From assembly GCA_030430845.1 (NCBI GenBank), contig JAUIKE010000009.1, forward strand, positions 1 to 64,000: 64,000 nucleotides of DNA. The letters are read 5' to 3'. The stretch comes from Bacteroidia bacterium (GTDB lineage: Bacteria; Bacteroidota; Bacteroidia; Chitinophagales; Saprospiraceae). The translations under genes and the position numbers were made by a program. Below, one piece after another: positions 43,781 through 56,539 of the stretch. Within the stretch, counting starts at the first letter, position 1; each line of letters starts with the position of its first letter. A model generated the notes under the pieces. The model was not told where the DNA came from, searched no databases, and worked only from the letters and a program-made list of their open reading frames with translations.

Positions 43781-44356
43781 TTAAGCTCGCCTGGGACGGT
43801 TTTCATAAGCCTCCAGGTAAGCCCGGAGGCTCTTCCGGGCTCTGAAGATGAGGCCCCTGACCGAAGTCTCCGTGCTTCCGGTTTCCTGAGCGATATCTTC
43901 ATAAGAATACCCCTCCAACCATAACAGGATCGTTTCTCTTTGTCGCTCATTCAGTGAGTCACGCAATGCACGATCGAGATCAAGACGGAGCTCCGACGAG
44001 CTGGTTTTGTAATTAAGATCACTCCTTCCAGAAAGCTCTCCAGGAGTAAGCCTTGATTTGTTTTTTGTGTAATGATAAATATTCGCAAACTGACTATAGG
44101 CTACTTTCAGTACATAAGCCTTCATGTTGTCCAGCTTTTGATAAAAAGCCGTTTTTTTTCTCATCAATTTCTCAAAGGTGTTTTGAAGCGCCTCCTCAGC
44201 CAGAAACGCTGTATTAGGCCGATTTTTAAAATAAGCATACGCTCTCAAAAGTATTTCCTCTGCCATTAGTTCATAAAGGGCTTCGAAAAATGCTTCTTGG
44301 GATTGGGGGTTCTGGGAAGTAGTAGCTACTTCCAGTTCAGGATTAAGTGATGTCAT
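43781..44356 (-). CDS. ECF RNA polymerase sigma factor
   Basis: A 191-residue sigma-70 family protein from the ATG at 44356 (MTSLNPELE). Region 2 reads AYAYFKNRPNTAFLAEEALQ and NTFEKLMRKKTAFYQKLDNM with DNA-melting and core-binding features. Region 4 is LNERQRETILLWLEGYSYED, then IAQETGSTETSVRGLIFRAR. Regions 1 and 3 are absent, as in ECF factors. A small candidate anti-sigma gene follows, and a secreted protein gene is divergent 204 bases away and could be a target. Confidence 0.88.
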   Translation of the reverse strand: MTSLNPELEVATTSQNPQSQEAFFEALYELMAEEILLRAYAYFKNRPNTAFLAEEALQNTFEKLMRKKTAFYQKLDNMKAYVLKVAYSQFANIYHYTKNKSRLTPGELSGRSDLNYKTSSSELRLDLDRALRDSLNERQRETILLWLEGYSYEDIAQETGSTETSVRGLIFRARKSLRAYLEAYENRPRRA

Positions 44357-44560
44357 TCTTTTGGGTTTGTGAATCAAATAGGCCAAGTTTTCTACTTGAC
44401 TACCACTTAATTGCACAAAACAGAAAGAGGTAAACTTGAAAAAAAAAATCTTCCGCGTGAGGATTTCATCCCTCCACTGGTCCTATCAGGTGAAAAGAGT
44501 CGGAACAAGCCGAAACAAGACTTTAAACCGAAGTAGGCATTCATCAAACTTTTTTACCAA

Positions 44561-45157
44561 ATGAAATCTGTATTGTTTTTTTCTTTCTTCACGATCTTAT
44601 TATTCAGCTCCACTTCTTCTTTTGCAAATAATTTTGACAATAACCCTTCCCTTTTCTTTGGTGCGCCCATGGAAAAATGCACCCATGAAATGCAAACCTG
44701 GGACTTTGACCTCACCGTGGGTATCACCGTGGGAGGTGCTTATGTAGAAGTCACTTTTCATGTACACTGCGAGTCTGACCTAGCCTTAGTGACCTGGATC
44801 GGAACTTCAGGCGCTTACGGATGTGATGTAGCAAAAGGTATCGCAAACCCTAACGGAAGGGGCGGCAGTAAAAAGTATGGCGACAGAGATGCTTTTATCA
44901 GAGCACTGGAAGATATGGTCAAAATGGAAAGAGGATCTCTCAAGTCGATCAAGGTTAAAAAGTCCTCTGCTTTTAAAGCAGACGGCACGGTATATCAAAT
45001 AGTACCAGGCATGTACAAGCTGGATCGAAAGAGCAATTACCCTTTGATCTTCCCTTTCCAGGTTCAGGAGGTAAAGGCCTCCGAATTAAATAAAGACCTG
45101 ATGAGAAAAAAAGAAGTCGGCCAACTGAAGTCATTCACAAAAATAGGTACTCACTAA
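44561..45157 (+). CDS. Hypothetical secreted protein
   Basis: A 198-residue protein with signal peptide (MKSVLFFSFFTILLFSSTSS, cleavage near SFA). Two Cys (MEKCTHEM and HVHCESD) could form a disulphide; one more (GCDVAKG) is later. The middle has a Gly-rich turn (NPNGRGGSKKYGDRDAF). I do not recognise the family. It is divergent from the ECF sigma gene and followed by a bidirectional terminator. Confidence 0.65.
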   Translation: MKSVLFFSFFTILLFSSTSSFANNFDNNPSLFFGAPMEKCTHEMQTWDFDLTVGITVGGAYVEVTFHVHCESDLALVTWIGTSGAYGCDVAKGIANPNGRGGSKKYGDRDAFIRALEDMVKMERGSLKSIKVKKSSAFKADGTVYQIVPGMYKLDRKSNYPLIFPFQVQEVKASELNKDLMRKKEVGQLKSFTKIGTH

Positions 45158-45164
45158 TTTAATA

Positions 45165-45197
45165 TATTGGTTTGCGGCTGATGGCCGCAAACCAATA
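45165..45197. terminator. Bidirectional terminator between convergent genes
   Basis: Exact 14-bp arms (45165-45178 and 45184-45197; TATTGGTTTGCGGC) around a 5-base loop, lying between convergent stops at 45157 and 45205. Confidence 0.7.
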
Positions 45198-45204
45198 CGT
45201 CCTT

Positions 45205-46074
45205 TCAAACCCCACCAAACACAAATCGGATCCCATTGCTCAAAGAAGCCGGGAAAATACTGTTATGGGTCTCGTTTTGCTGCACCTCAAAATTCAGACT
45301 AAAACCTTGTATGTTTTTTTGCTTCAATTGTTCCGCAAACCTTTCCGAATCTTCAGGCATATTCCATTGCTGATTCACTTCTCGATCGCCTACCGAACAG
45401 TACACTTTAATCTCCCCCGGTTTTTTGTTATTCAGTTTCCATTCTGAACGCAAAATCAAATGATCATCGTACCATAAGGAAGGACTTACAATGATGTACC
45501 CATCAAAAAGATCCGGACACTGAGTCAGCAACCAGGAAGCGAACAACCCTCCGTAGGAATGCCCCGATAGCGCCGCCTCTTCATTTGTCCTGTATTCTTT
45601 TTTGATAAAAGGCATGAGTTCCTTTTGGATAAAATCCTTGAAGGCCTCCCCTCCTCCGGAATACTGCTTTTGAATTTCGGGAAAGGATACCGGCTCTATC
45701 GAATTGGTGGGGGTATAATCTCGCGTCCGATTCAATCGGTAATTTTTTTCACCGGCATAGGCAATACCCACCACAAGGATTTCTTTTAGATGGTTTCTTT
45801 CCGTCAAATGATCCACTATATTTTTGGCGATGGCAAACGAATAATCAGCATCCAGCACATAAAGAACTGAGTATGTTTTCTCGGAGGTCTCTCTAAACGA
45901 AGGAGGAAAAGAAATATACAGCTTATACTTTACGCCGTTAATCTTGGATAACAACTCCCTGACTTCGGTATTCTCCATGGCGTAGGCCGGGTAAACTTCT
46001 TCGGGCACCTGAGAACAAGCAGCATTTGTAGTCAATAAAAAAAGAAGTAGAATAAGCGCTTTAAACTGGTTCAT
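45205..46074 (-). CDS. Esterase D/PF00756-type alpha/beta hydrolase, lipoprotein
   Basis: A 289-residue exported hydrolase with a lipoprotein leader ending TNAAC. The esterase fold shows VLYVLDADYSFAIAKNIVDH, the oxyanion and family phrase ILVVGIAYAGEKNYRLNRTR with DYTP, the nucleophile elbow GHSYGGLFASWLL, and a C-terminal His in NETHNSIFP. This matches IroE/Fes-like siderophore esterases and feruloyl-type esterases; the substrate is unknown. It starts 4 bases inside the end of the polysaccharide deacetylase gene. Confidence 0.87.
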   Translation of the reverse strand: MNQFKALILLLFLLTTNAACSQVPEEVYPAYAMENTEVRELLSKINGVKYKLYISFPPSFRETSEKTYSVLYVLDADYSFAIAKNIVDHLTERNHLKEILVVGIAYAGEKNYRLNRTRDYTPTNSIEPVSFPEIQKQYSGGGEAFKDFIQKELMPFIKKEYRTNEEAALSGHSYGGLFASWLLTQCPDLFDGYIIVSPSLWYDDHLILRSEWKLNNKKPGEIKVYCSVGDREVNQQWNMPEDSERFAEQLKQKNIQGFSLNFEVQQNETHNSIFPASLSNGIRFVFGGV

Positions 46075-47036
46075 CGCCTGAGTTTTTGGTAAAGTTTATT
46101 GATGAAGCTCGAAACGGAAGGCTGGGAAGATGTAGGTTTTTCGTCATACACCATCCAGCGATGGAGCCAGGATGGGCCTCGGCGGTGCGTTCCTTCAGGA
46201 CGTGCATAAGCTTCATCTTTTAAGGCCTCCTCTAGAGAAATAAAATCGTATCCGCGTTCCTTAAAAAGTGCCACCAGCTCGTCCATATAGTCGGCATTTA
46301 AGAGATTGGCGTGGATCAATAATATTTGGGGCAGCTCATACCCCAGATAATCGGCTGAGAGTCTCTCATAATACTCAATGACCTTTTTCATATAAGTGAG
46401 GTAATCCCGGCTAATTTTTTTCAGGAGTTCTTCATCATTTTTTTCCTTTGCCCGAGCATAACAAAAAGCATAGATGTACTCGTCATTATCGATGGTAACA
46501 GGGGCTACTGTATAGCCATGATCTGATAGAAATTGATTCAAGCCTGTCCTAAATTCATCAGTAGGCCCTGTTCGTAGCTGTGTATGCCTGAAAAACTTCA
46601 ACTCCTTGCCGTGCTTCCTAAGCAAGGGCCGCAGTATTTTTTCCCCTCGCAGCACATCTTCCTGATATTCTTCCAGAGTCACTTGATTGATAAAAATGTG
46701 CGAAAAAGTATGATTCCCTAATTCTAAATCCCGATCCAGCCATTGTTCAAGAAACTGGATTCGTTTGGGGTCTGCATGGCCTTTTGCATACAGCTTGCCT
46801 TCGTTTACAAACCCAATGGCAGGAATTTGATGCTGCTGAAAATAGCCGGTAAGCTTCTGATTAATGTATGCCTGATCAGTTAAAGAACGGGAAGTCGACG
46901 GCAAATCATCTACCGTAATACATACCTTTTTCTCCTGGCCTAAAAGCCAGCCATTCACAACAAACAGCAATGCCAACAACAAACACCCCTTCTGTGCGAA
47001 TTCCTTTAAAACGTATATTCTCTCATTACTACTCAT
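46071..47036 (-). CDS. Polysaccharide deacetylase (NodB/CE4-like), membrane-anchored or secreted
   Basis: A 321-residue protein with an N-terminal hydrophobic segment (CLLLALLFVVNGWLLG). The NodB homology domain shows motif 1 ITVDDLPS (first Asp pair) and motif 2 LGNHTFSHIF with the zinc His pair. Motif 3 appears as FFRHTQLRTGP rather than the usual RxPY form. It should remove acetyl or similar groups from a surface glycan. It overlaps the upstream permease gene by 8 bases and the downstream esterase gene by 4, so the three are coupled. Confidence 0.85.
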   Translation of the reverse strand: MSSNERIYVLKEFAQKGCLLLALLFVVNGWLLGQEKKVCITVDDLPSTSRSLTDQAYINQKLTGYFQQHQIPAIGFVNEGKLYAKGHADPKRIQFLEQWLDRDLELGNHTFSHIFINQVTLEEYQEDVLRGEKILRPLLRKHGKELKFFRHTQLRTGPTDEFRTGLNQFLSDHGYTVAPVTIDNDEYIYAFCYARAKEKNDEELLKKISRDYLTYMKKVIEYYERLSADYLGYELPQILLIHANLLNADYMDELVALFKERGYDFISLEEALKDEAYARPEGTHRRGPSWLHRWMVYDEKPTSSQPSVSSFINKLYQKLRR

Positions 47037-49449
47037 CCCTCAAAACCTTTACCGGATCAGCCATGGCCGCTCTTACACTCTGGTACCCCACCGTCAGAAG
47101 AGCTACAGTGGCCGCCAGCAAACCTGCCAGCACAAACATCCACCACTGAATATCCACCCGGTAGGCAAATTGGTCGAGCCAGCTGCTCATTCCCCACCAG
47201 GCCAGTGGAACCGAAAACACAATGGCAATCAATACCAGTTTGAGAAAATCTTTTGAGATCATCGTAGTAATGCCGACCACCGTAGCGCCCAGCACCTTCC
47301 GGATACCGATCTCCTTATTGCGTCGCTCGGCCGTAAAGGCTGCCAGACCTAATAAGCCCAAGCATGATATCAGGATCGTCAATAAGGTGAAAATATTCAG
47401 AATCCTCGACAGCCTTCGGTCCGATTCATATTGCCGCTGAATGGCTTCGTCAATGAACGTATATTCAAATGGGACATAGGGGATCTGTGACTCCCAGGTG
47501 CGTTGTAACTGCCCGAGCAGCTCAGGAAAATTCGTCGTCTCTACATCGATGATCATTTGGGAGTTCGAGGCTCGATCGTCGTAGATCAACATGAATGGGG
47601 TTACCTCACTGTACAAAGAATTAAAGTTGAAATCGCGAATAACACCTACAATTTCCAGGTCCTCCGCATCTGCTCCCGAATTATAAGAAACGATCTGGCC
47701 GACTGCCTCCGACCGGGGAATTTCAAAGGCTTCCAGCATGGCTTCATTTACCAAAATGCCTCCAATGGTGTCCACTGGCTTCAAATCCCTGCCTTCAATG
47801 AGTTCCATCCCCAGTGCGTTCACAAAAAATTCGTCCACTCGCATAAATTTCACCATCTGGGCTTCTTGTATACTTTCCCCTTTTTCGTAAATCCCCACAT
47901 CATTAAACACAAACTGGCTGGGATAATTATTCGCCCTAGATACCTCCTTTACCGCCGGAACACGTTTGATGGCATCTCGGTAAGCCTCTGCCTGACGAAG
48001 TGCATCATTCGTTCTAAAGGTCAGTACCACTTTCTGGTCCGGATCGTATCCCAGCTCTTTTTGTTGAACAAAACGGAGCTGTTCCTGAATGATGATCACG
48101 CTACTGATCAAGGCAATCGTTAAAACAAACTGGAAAACGACCAGCGTCTGCCGAAGATTGATATGTCCGCCCAGGTACCCACTGGTATTCTTCAGTACTT
48201 GTATCGGACGGAAGTTGGATAAATAAAAAGCAGGATAACTCCCGGCCAAAAGTCCGGTTAAAACACCAAACAAGATGACCCCAAGCCAAACCGTAGGATT
48301 CGTGACAAAATCATTCGCAATCTCTACCCCTGTAATTTGATTCAGAAAAGGCAGTAGAAAACTGACCAGTGGAATAGAAATGATCAGGGCTATGAATGCA
48401 AAAATGACTGATTCACTCAAAAACTGCCCTATGATGGCCTGTCGCTGAGCACCCATCACCTTCCGAATACCAATTTCCTTAGCTCTTCTGGTCGCCCTGG
48501 CCGTAGACAAATTCATAAAATTAATGCAGGCAATAGCTTGCACCAGGCCCGCAATCGCCAGCAAAATATACAGCAAAGTCGGAGAAACAGGATTGCCCGC
48601 CTCCGCAACGAATCCGGTCGTGGTATGAATGCTCGACACCGGCTGCAAGCTCAGGATCTTTACTGCCCCCTGCTCTCGCAAGGATGCTCCGGCATATTGA
48701 TCTATAAAGGCAGGGAGCTTGGCTTCCAGCTGCTCAGCAGAGACGCCAGGGCTCAATTTTACATAAGCATTGGTAAAGTTGTTGCCAACCCATTCCTGAG
48801 AAGTAGTCGCATAAGATCCGGCTCCTCCACTGTCCATATACAAGAAGTAATTAGCTTGTACATGGCTTTTCCCCAATTGCTTACTTATGACGCCCTTCAC
48901 CCTTAGATTACGCCGCCCCTCTCCTGTATCCATTTCAAAGGTTTTCCCTACAGGGTCCACTTCTCCAAAAAACTTCCGGGCTGTTTCTTCTGACAATACC
49001 ACATCATTCGGGGCCGATAGCGACTGATGCGGGCTGCCATAAATAAATTCATAAGTGAAAATGTTGAAAAAAGTAGAGTCGGCATATACCCCATTGGTTT
49101 CGTAATGCACCTGCCCGTCTACCCGAAAAACCTGCACATTATCCGTAAACATGCCCACAAAGCGGGTGGCTTCTTCCACTTCCGGAAAATCTTGTTTCAG
49201 TGCCCCTGGAATAGGAGGTGAACAAGACGCCATCTGGAGCAGGTCGCCAGGTTTTCCTACCTGGGTAGTAACTCTGTAAATGCGATCAACATCCTCATGG
49301 TGCCGGTCATAGCTGTATTCATCCTGGACATATAGCAGGATATATAAACAGCAGGCCGTTCCCAAAGTCAGGCCGAAAATGTTGATCATGCTGAACCCCT
49401 TATACTTGCTGAGATTCCGGAAGGCAATGCGTAGATAGTTTAATAACAT
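47029..49449 (-). CDS. FtsX/MacB-type ABC transporter permease
   Basis: An 806-residue protein from the ATG at 49449 (MLLNYLRIAFRNLSKYKGFS), the classic MacB-PCD start; the TTG at 49482 adds nothing to the family match. Two FtsX units are present, with coupling motifs GIRKVMGAQRQAIIGQFLSE (about 330) and GIRKVLGATVVGITTMISKD (near the C-terminus), and two large periplasmic MacB domains. No ATPase gene is adjacent. It lies in an operon with a polysaccharide deacetylase and an esterase, which suggests a cell-envelope task. Confidence 0.9.
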   Translation of the reverse strand: MLLNYLRIAFRNLSKYKGFSMINIFGLTLGTACCLYILLYVQDEYSYDRHHEDVDRIYRVTTQVGKPGDLLQMASCSPPIPGALKQDFPEVEEATRFVGMFTDNVQVFRVDGQVHYETNGVYADSTFFNIFTYEFIYGSPHQSLSAPNDVVLSEETARKFFGEVDPVGKTFEMDTGEGRRNLRVKGVISKQLGKSHVQANYFLYMDSGGAGSYATTSQEWVGNNFTNAYVKLSPGVSAEQLEAKLPAFIDQYAGASLREQGAVKILSLQPVSSIHTTTGFVAEAGNPVSPTLLYILLAIAGLVQAIACINFMNLSTARATRRAKEIGIRKVMGAQRQAIIGQFLSESVIFAFIALIISIPLVSFLLPFLNQITGVEIANDFVTNPTVWLGVILFGVLTGLLAGSYPAFYLSNFRPIQVLKNTSGYLGGHINLRQTLVVFQFVLTIALISSVIIIQEQLRFVQQKELGYDPDQKVVLTFRTNDALRQAEAYRDAIKRVPAVKEVSRANNYPSQFVFNDVGIYEKGESIQEAQMVKFMRVDEFFVNALGMELIEGRDLKPVDTIGGILVNEAMLEAFEIPRSEAVGQIVSYNSGADAEDLEIVGVIRDFNFNSLYSEVTPFMLIYDDRASNSQMIIDVETTNFPELLGQLQRTWESQIPYVPFEYTFIDEAIQRQYESDRRLSRILNIFTLLTILISCLGLLGLAAFTAERRNKEIGIRKVLGATVVGITTMISKDFLKLVLIAIVFSVPLAWWGMSSWLDQFAYRVDIQWWMFVLAGLLAATVALLTVGYQSVRAAMADPVKVLRDE

Positions 49450-49540
49450 GGCAGCTTTGTTTATTTCCAGACAGAAAAACAAAAATTATGCCACGCGCAT
49501 AAATTACTAAAAATCAAACAGATAACACAAGTGCTCGTTT

Positions 49541-49570
49541 CACCAGGTGTTCAATTACGAACACCTGGTG
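49541..49570. terminator. Hairpin with 12-bp arms after the AAA gene
   Basis: CACCAGGTGTTC (49541-49552) and its exact complement (49559-49570) around AATTAC. It lies between the AAA ATPase stop (49596, minus) and the permease start; it most probably ends the AAA transcript, though it has only a modest T-run. Confidence 0.55.
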
Positions 49571-49595
49571 TATCGTTTTGGAGCATTTCGAAAGA

Positions 49596-51104
49596 TTAAT
49601 GCATTAATTGCTGAACCTGATGTTTTGTATGATGGGCTGCCGTATAAGCCGGAGCTTTCTCTAACTGCTCCCGGTGTTTAAATAACTGCTCAATGGCTTC
49701 ATCAAAATAGAAGAAAAAGCTTTCCGGCTTTTTTTCCTGTGCGATATCATATCCATACAAATTTTTGGCATCGGTTACCACCCTGCGCAGATCAGCTCCG
49801 GTCAGTTTATCGGTTTTTTCAGCCAGCCGGTTGATTTCTTCTTCTGAAAGCGACAAGGGTAAAGCGTCTACATAAGAGCGAATGATTGCAGCTCTAGCCG
49901 CTTCATCCGGCAAATTCATTTCCAGCCATAGTTCTACTCTTCCGCTGCGAATCAGGGCCGGAGGCAAGCTACCAATATTCATGGCCGTCAGCACAATAGT
50001 AATTTGAGAATTCGCCTTCGATTCCAGGCCATCTAACATAGTCAGCAGATAGCGGTACAAGCCAGGCTCTGCGCTATTTTCAAACAACAGATCACAATCG
50101 TCAATAAAAAGTACACTGGGAGAGTTATCCCGTGCACGCTGGAAAGTAGTCTGTATGATATGGTAAAAATCCGATGTGCCGCTGATCACGGTTCCGTCGA
50201 TCAGGAAGAATTTGCTCCGCAGACGGTGAGCCAATGCTCGGCCTATGGTCGTTTTACCCGTACCCGGAGGCCCGTACAGCAGGACGCCCCTTTTAGGCTT
50301 TAAGCCGAACTTTTTAACGAGATCATCCCTTATCAATGGATTGATAATGTTAATCTCCAGTTGACGAACCACATCGTCCACGCCGTGCAAAGTCTTAAAG
50401 TCTACTTCCTCTACCTCACTGGTATTTACATTACTTACCAGGGCTCTTTTTTCCAGGAACTTTAGAAAAGCTTCCGTATTCCGATGATCCTGGGGCGTTA
50501 GATAGTCACATGCCCGTTTCATGGAACTCGCACTCAGGCGAGGAGCAAAGCGGTGGACTTGCTCAAAATCTATAGCCTCCAGGCTTTCACCCGATATCTT
50601 TTGAAATAAGAAGGAAAAGTCTTCAGCTGTAAAATCAGGGATCTGGGCCAATTTACAAGCTCTCTCAAAAGGCAAGGGAATACGATTATCCCACAAGCCC
50701 AAAACAACCCGCTTATTTTCTTTTACGGCATACCTGAGCACGGCATCCAGGGCCGGGTTCATAATCTTGGGTCTGGCAGAGTAATAACAGTTGCTAATCA
50801 TTTCCAAAATAGCAGAAAAGTCATCGACTACAATGCAATCATTTTTTTTCAGCGCTTGTAAAAAAGTGTTTACTATACCTTCCTCCAATTGCAAGGGATG
50901 AAGGCTTTCCATTTGGTCAAAAAAATCTGCCATTCGTATGACCTGGCCATTCGTCTTATCCGCTACGGCCTCCAAAATAGTACTCAATCCACAACCTGGG
51001 TCTGAAATTAAACCCGTAAAAGGATGCTCCGGAATGAGTGACATTAAATGATCATACACCTGGCGTTGAGAAATACTAAGCATAGTTTCAATTGGTTTTT
51101 CCAT
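49596..51104 (-). CDS. Two-domain AAA+ ATPase with degenerate first domain
   Basis: A 502-residue Cdc48/FtsH-like ATPase. The first AAA unit (about 8-215) is degenerate: the Walker A position reads SDPGCGLST with no Lys, while a Walker B-like IVVDDFSAIL remains. The second (about 235-450) is intact: Walker A GPPGTGKTT, Walker B SVLFIDDCDLLFE (Asp-Asp in place of Asp-Glu), sensor 1 TAMN, an SGRVELWLEM arginine-finger region, and a C-terminal helical lid. The substrate is unknown and no partner gene is adjacent. Confidence 0.85.
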   Translation of the reverse strand: MEKPIETMLSISQRQVYDHLMSLIPEHPFTGLISDPGCGLSTILEAVADKTNGQVIRMADFFDQMESLHPLQLEEGIVNTFLQALKKNDCIVVDDFSAILEMISNCYYSARPKIMNPALDAVLRYAVKENKRVVLGLWDNRIPLPFERACKLAQIPDFTAEDFSFLFQKISGESLEAIDFEQVHRFAPRLSASSMKRACDYLTPQDHRNTEAFLKFLEKRALVSNVNTSEVEEVDFKTLHGVDDVVRQLEINIINPLIRDDLVKKFGLKPKRGVLLYGPPGTGKTTIGRALAHRLRSKFFLIDGTVISGTSDFYHIIQTTFQRARDNSPSVLFIDDCDLLFENSAEPGLYRYLLTMLDGLESKANSQITIVLTAMNIGSLPPALIRSGRVELWLEMNLPDEAARAAIIRSYVDALPLSLSEEEINRLAEKTDKLTGADLRRVVTDAKNLYGYDIAQEKKPESFFFYFDEAIEQLFKHREQLEKAPAYTAAHHTKHQVQQLMH

Positions 51105-51201
51105 TGTAACAGCCTCTTAGCCGAAATAATTCACAGATGTTTATAAAACTGTAATTTTTTCAGTATCCTTTGGAGAATTGTTATCTTAGAAAATAAAGAA
51201 T

Positions 51202-51234
51202 GGAGGGAGGCCGCCGTTTGGCGGCCGCCCTCCC
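51202..51234. repeat. GC-rich hairpin before the L-serine dehydratase gene
   Basis: Near-perfect arms around GTTT (left 51202-51215, right 51220-51234; one mismatch and one extra base). It lies in the divergent region between the AAA gene and sdaA, 18 bases before the sdaA ATG, so it is not a terminator for either flanking gene. Confidence 0.6.
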
Positions 51235-51252
51235 TAAAATAAAATCAACCGA

Positions 51253-52851
51253 ATGAACCTGCCCAGCATTTTCAACGACGTCCTTGGCCCCGTCATGCGC
51301 GGCCCTTCCAGCTCTCATTGCGCCGCTTCTTTGAGGATCGGCCGGATTTGCCGCGACCTCATGGATGGCCACATCAAAACCGTCAACATCCAATACGATC
51401 CCAACGGCTCGCTGGCTACCACCCACAAAAGTCAGGGCTCCGATATGGGCCTCTTCGGGGGCTTCCTCGGCTGGGAAGCAGATGATGAACGACTACCTCA
51501 TTACGAAAAAGGCATCCGCGAAGCCGGCCTCGATATCGATATTCGCATCGAAGATATCGGAGCCGACCATCCCAATACCTATAAAATTACCCTCTTCAAT
51601 GAGCAGGAAATGCGGGAACTGACCGCCCTGTCAACCGGCGGAGGCATGATCGAGGTAATCGAAATAGACGGATGCGAAGTTTCCATGCAGGGAGGATTTT
51701 ACGAAACACTCATCTACACCAATTCTCCCAATGAAATATTGCCATATCTGGAAGCAACAATAGAGGCCGATTTCATCATTTTTCGAAACGGCCGAAAGCC
51801 CTTTATTGAAATAAAGTCTCAGCAATTTTTACCTGAAAATATTTTACAGGAATTACGGGAAAAAAAGGAAGTAGCGGCTATTAAGCAATTGCATCCAGTC
51901 TTACCCATTTTCTCCCGAAAAGGTCTTGAAGTTCCCTTCATTACTTGTGCCGACATGCTGGCATACAATCAAGGCAAAGACCTTGATCTCTGGCAACTGG
52001 CCCTGCATTACGAAAGTGCCCGAGGAGGGATTTCTCAAGAAGAAGTATATGAGCGGATGAAAAACCTGGTAGAGATCATGCGTACTTCTATCCTGCAAGG
52101 TTTAAAAGGTACCGAGTACAAAGACCGTATATTGGGGGCACAATCTCTTAACTTCCAATCTAAACTGAAGCAGGGAGGACTCGTAGAAGGAGATGTACTG
52201 AACCGGATCATTCTCTATGTCAGTTCCATGATGGAGATGAAAAGTTCGATGGGCGTGATCGTAGCCGCACCTACTGCCGGCTCTTGCGGAGCCTTACCAG
52301 GAGCTGTTTTGGGAACCGTTTCAGCGCTCAGACTGGATGAAGATATGGCCATCAAAGCTATGCTGGCAGCCGGCATGATCGGCGTTTTCATTTCTGCCCA
52401 TGCAACCTTTGCTGCCGAAGTCGGCGGCTGCCAGGCCGAATGTGGCGCGGGCTCAGGTATGGCGGCAGCGGCCATTGTGGAATTGGGCGGTGGAGACCTC
52501 AAACAGGCTCTGTCGGCCTCTTCTATGGCTCTTCAAAATTCCCTGGGTATGATCTGTGACCCGATCGCTAACCGGGTGGAAGCGCCTTGTCTTGGCAGGA
52601 ATATTATGGCCGCCTCCAATGCCTTGTCCTGTGCCAATATGGCCCTGGCCGATTACGACGCGCTTATCCCAATCGATGAGGTCATCGACACGATGGACAA
52701 GGTAGGCAAAAGCATTGCCCACGAGCTGAGGTGCACCGGCCTCGGCGGATTAGCCATCACCAAAACTTCCAAAGAAATTGAAGCCCGACTCAATGAAAAT
52801 GCCGGGGAAGCGAGCCTGGCGGAAGCGGCTCGCAGGTTTAAAATCTGTTGA
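51253..52851 (+). CDS. sdaA: L-serine ammonia-lyase (iron-sulphur type, single chain)
   Basis: A 532-residue enzyme converting L-serine to pyruvate and ammonia. The beta domain starts IFNDVLGPVMRGPSSSHCAA; the alpha domain carries VAAPTAGSCGALPGAVLGTV and the cluster cysteines in GGCQAECGAGSGMAAAAIVE, GMICDPIANRVEAPCLGRN and ALSCANM, as in the [4Fe-4S] serine dehydratases. Length and alpha/beta order match the single-chain form. The final residues (SLAEAARRFKIC) end in Cys, which in SdaA folds back into the active site as a tail inhibitor. Confidence 0.94.
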   Translation: MNLPSIFNDVLGPVMRGPSSSHCAASLRIGRICRDLMDGHIKTVNIQYDPNGSLATTHKSQGSDMGLFGGFLGWEADDERLPHYEKGIREAGLDIDIRIEDIGADHPNTYKITLFNEQEMRELTALSTGGGMIEVIEIDGCEVSMQGGFYETLIYTNSPNEILPYLEATIEADFIIFRNGRKPFIEIKSQQFLPENILQELREKKEVAAIKQLHPVLPIFSRKGLEVPFITCADMLAYNQGKDLDLWQLALHYESARGGISQEEVYERMKNLVEIMRTSILQGLKGTEYKDRILGAQSLNFQSKLKQGGLVEGDVLNRIILYVSSMMEMKSSMGVIVAAPTAGSCGALPGAVLGTVSALRLDEDMAIKAMLAAGMIGVFISAHATFAAEVGGCQAECGAGSGMAAAAIVELGGGDLKQALSASSMALQNSLGMICDPIANRVEAPCLGRNIMAASNALSCANMALADYDALIPIDEVIDTMDKVGKSIAHELRCTGLGGLAITKTSKEIEARLNENAGEASLAEAARRFKIC

Positions 52852-52877
52852 TTTTTTTCATTTTGACAGGGCGTTTT

Positions 52878-53035
52878 GGGGTTGTGTAAAAAGTCCTTCG
52901 GCCTTTTCACACAACCAATAATATTCTTTTGGGAGGTCGTTTTAAGAAAAAAACTTTGTTTTTTTCTTAAAACGACCTCCCAAATAAAATTTAATGGGGT
53001 GGGTAAAAACGAGGAACGAGTTTTTACACAACCCC
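52878..53035. repeat. Composite palindromic element, copy 2
   Basis: Element of 158 bp with GGGGTTGTGTAAAAA outer arms; with flanks the arms extend to 21 exact bases (52872-52892 and 53021-53041). The centre is a long hairpin 52931-52981 starting GGGAGGTCGTTTTAAG. It is nearly the reverse complement of copy 3 (59216-59374). It fills the gap between sdaA and the beta-galactosidase gene; no gene is supported in 52852-53164. Confidence 0.85.
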
Positions 53036-53107
53036 AAAACGACAAAAATGCTTATCCAATTCATTTAATCGTAAATTTTACGCTTATAAATTTCTGCTTT
53101 GTCCTAA

Positions 53108-56401
<3,294 letters not shown>

Positions 56402-56433
56402 GTTTATTAGTTAAATTTTAGACCTTCATTTTT

Positions 56434-56494
56434 GGCACGCAGATTGCGCTGATGTAGCAAATTGAATCTGCTAAATTTGCGGAATCTGCGTGCC
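56434..56494. repeat. Intergenic inverted repeat with GGCACGCAGATT ends (copy 2)
   Basis: Arms GGCACGCAGATT (56434-56445) and AATCTGCGTGCC (56483-56494) are exact complements. It is related to the element at 10125-10190 in its ends and in the interior GCGGA/TTTGC words. Confidence 0.65.
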
Positions 56495-56539
56495 CAATGA
56501 CGATCTTCTCATCAGAATACCATTAAAAAACAATCATTC

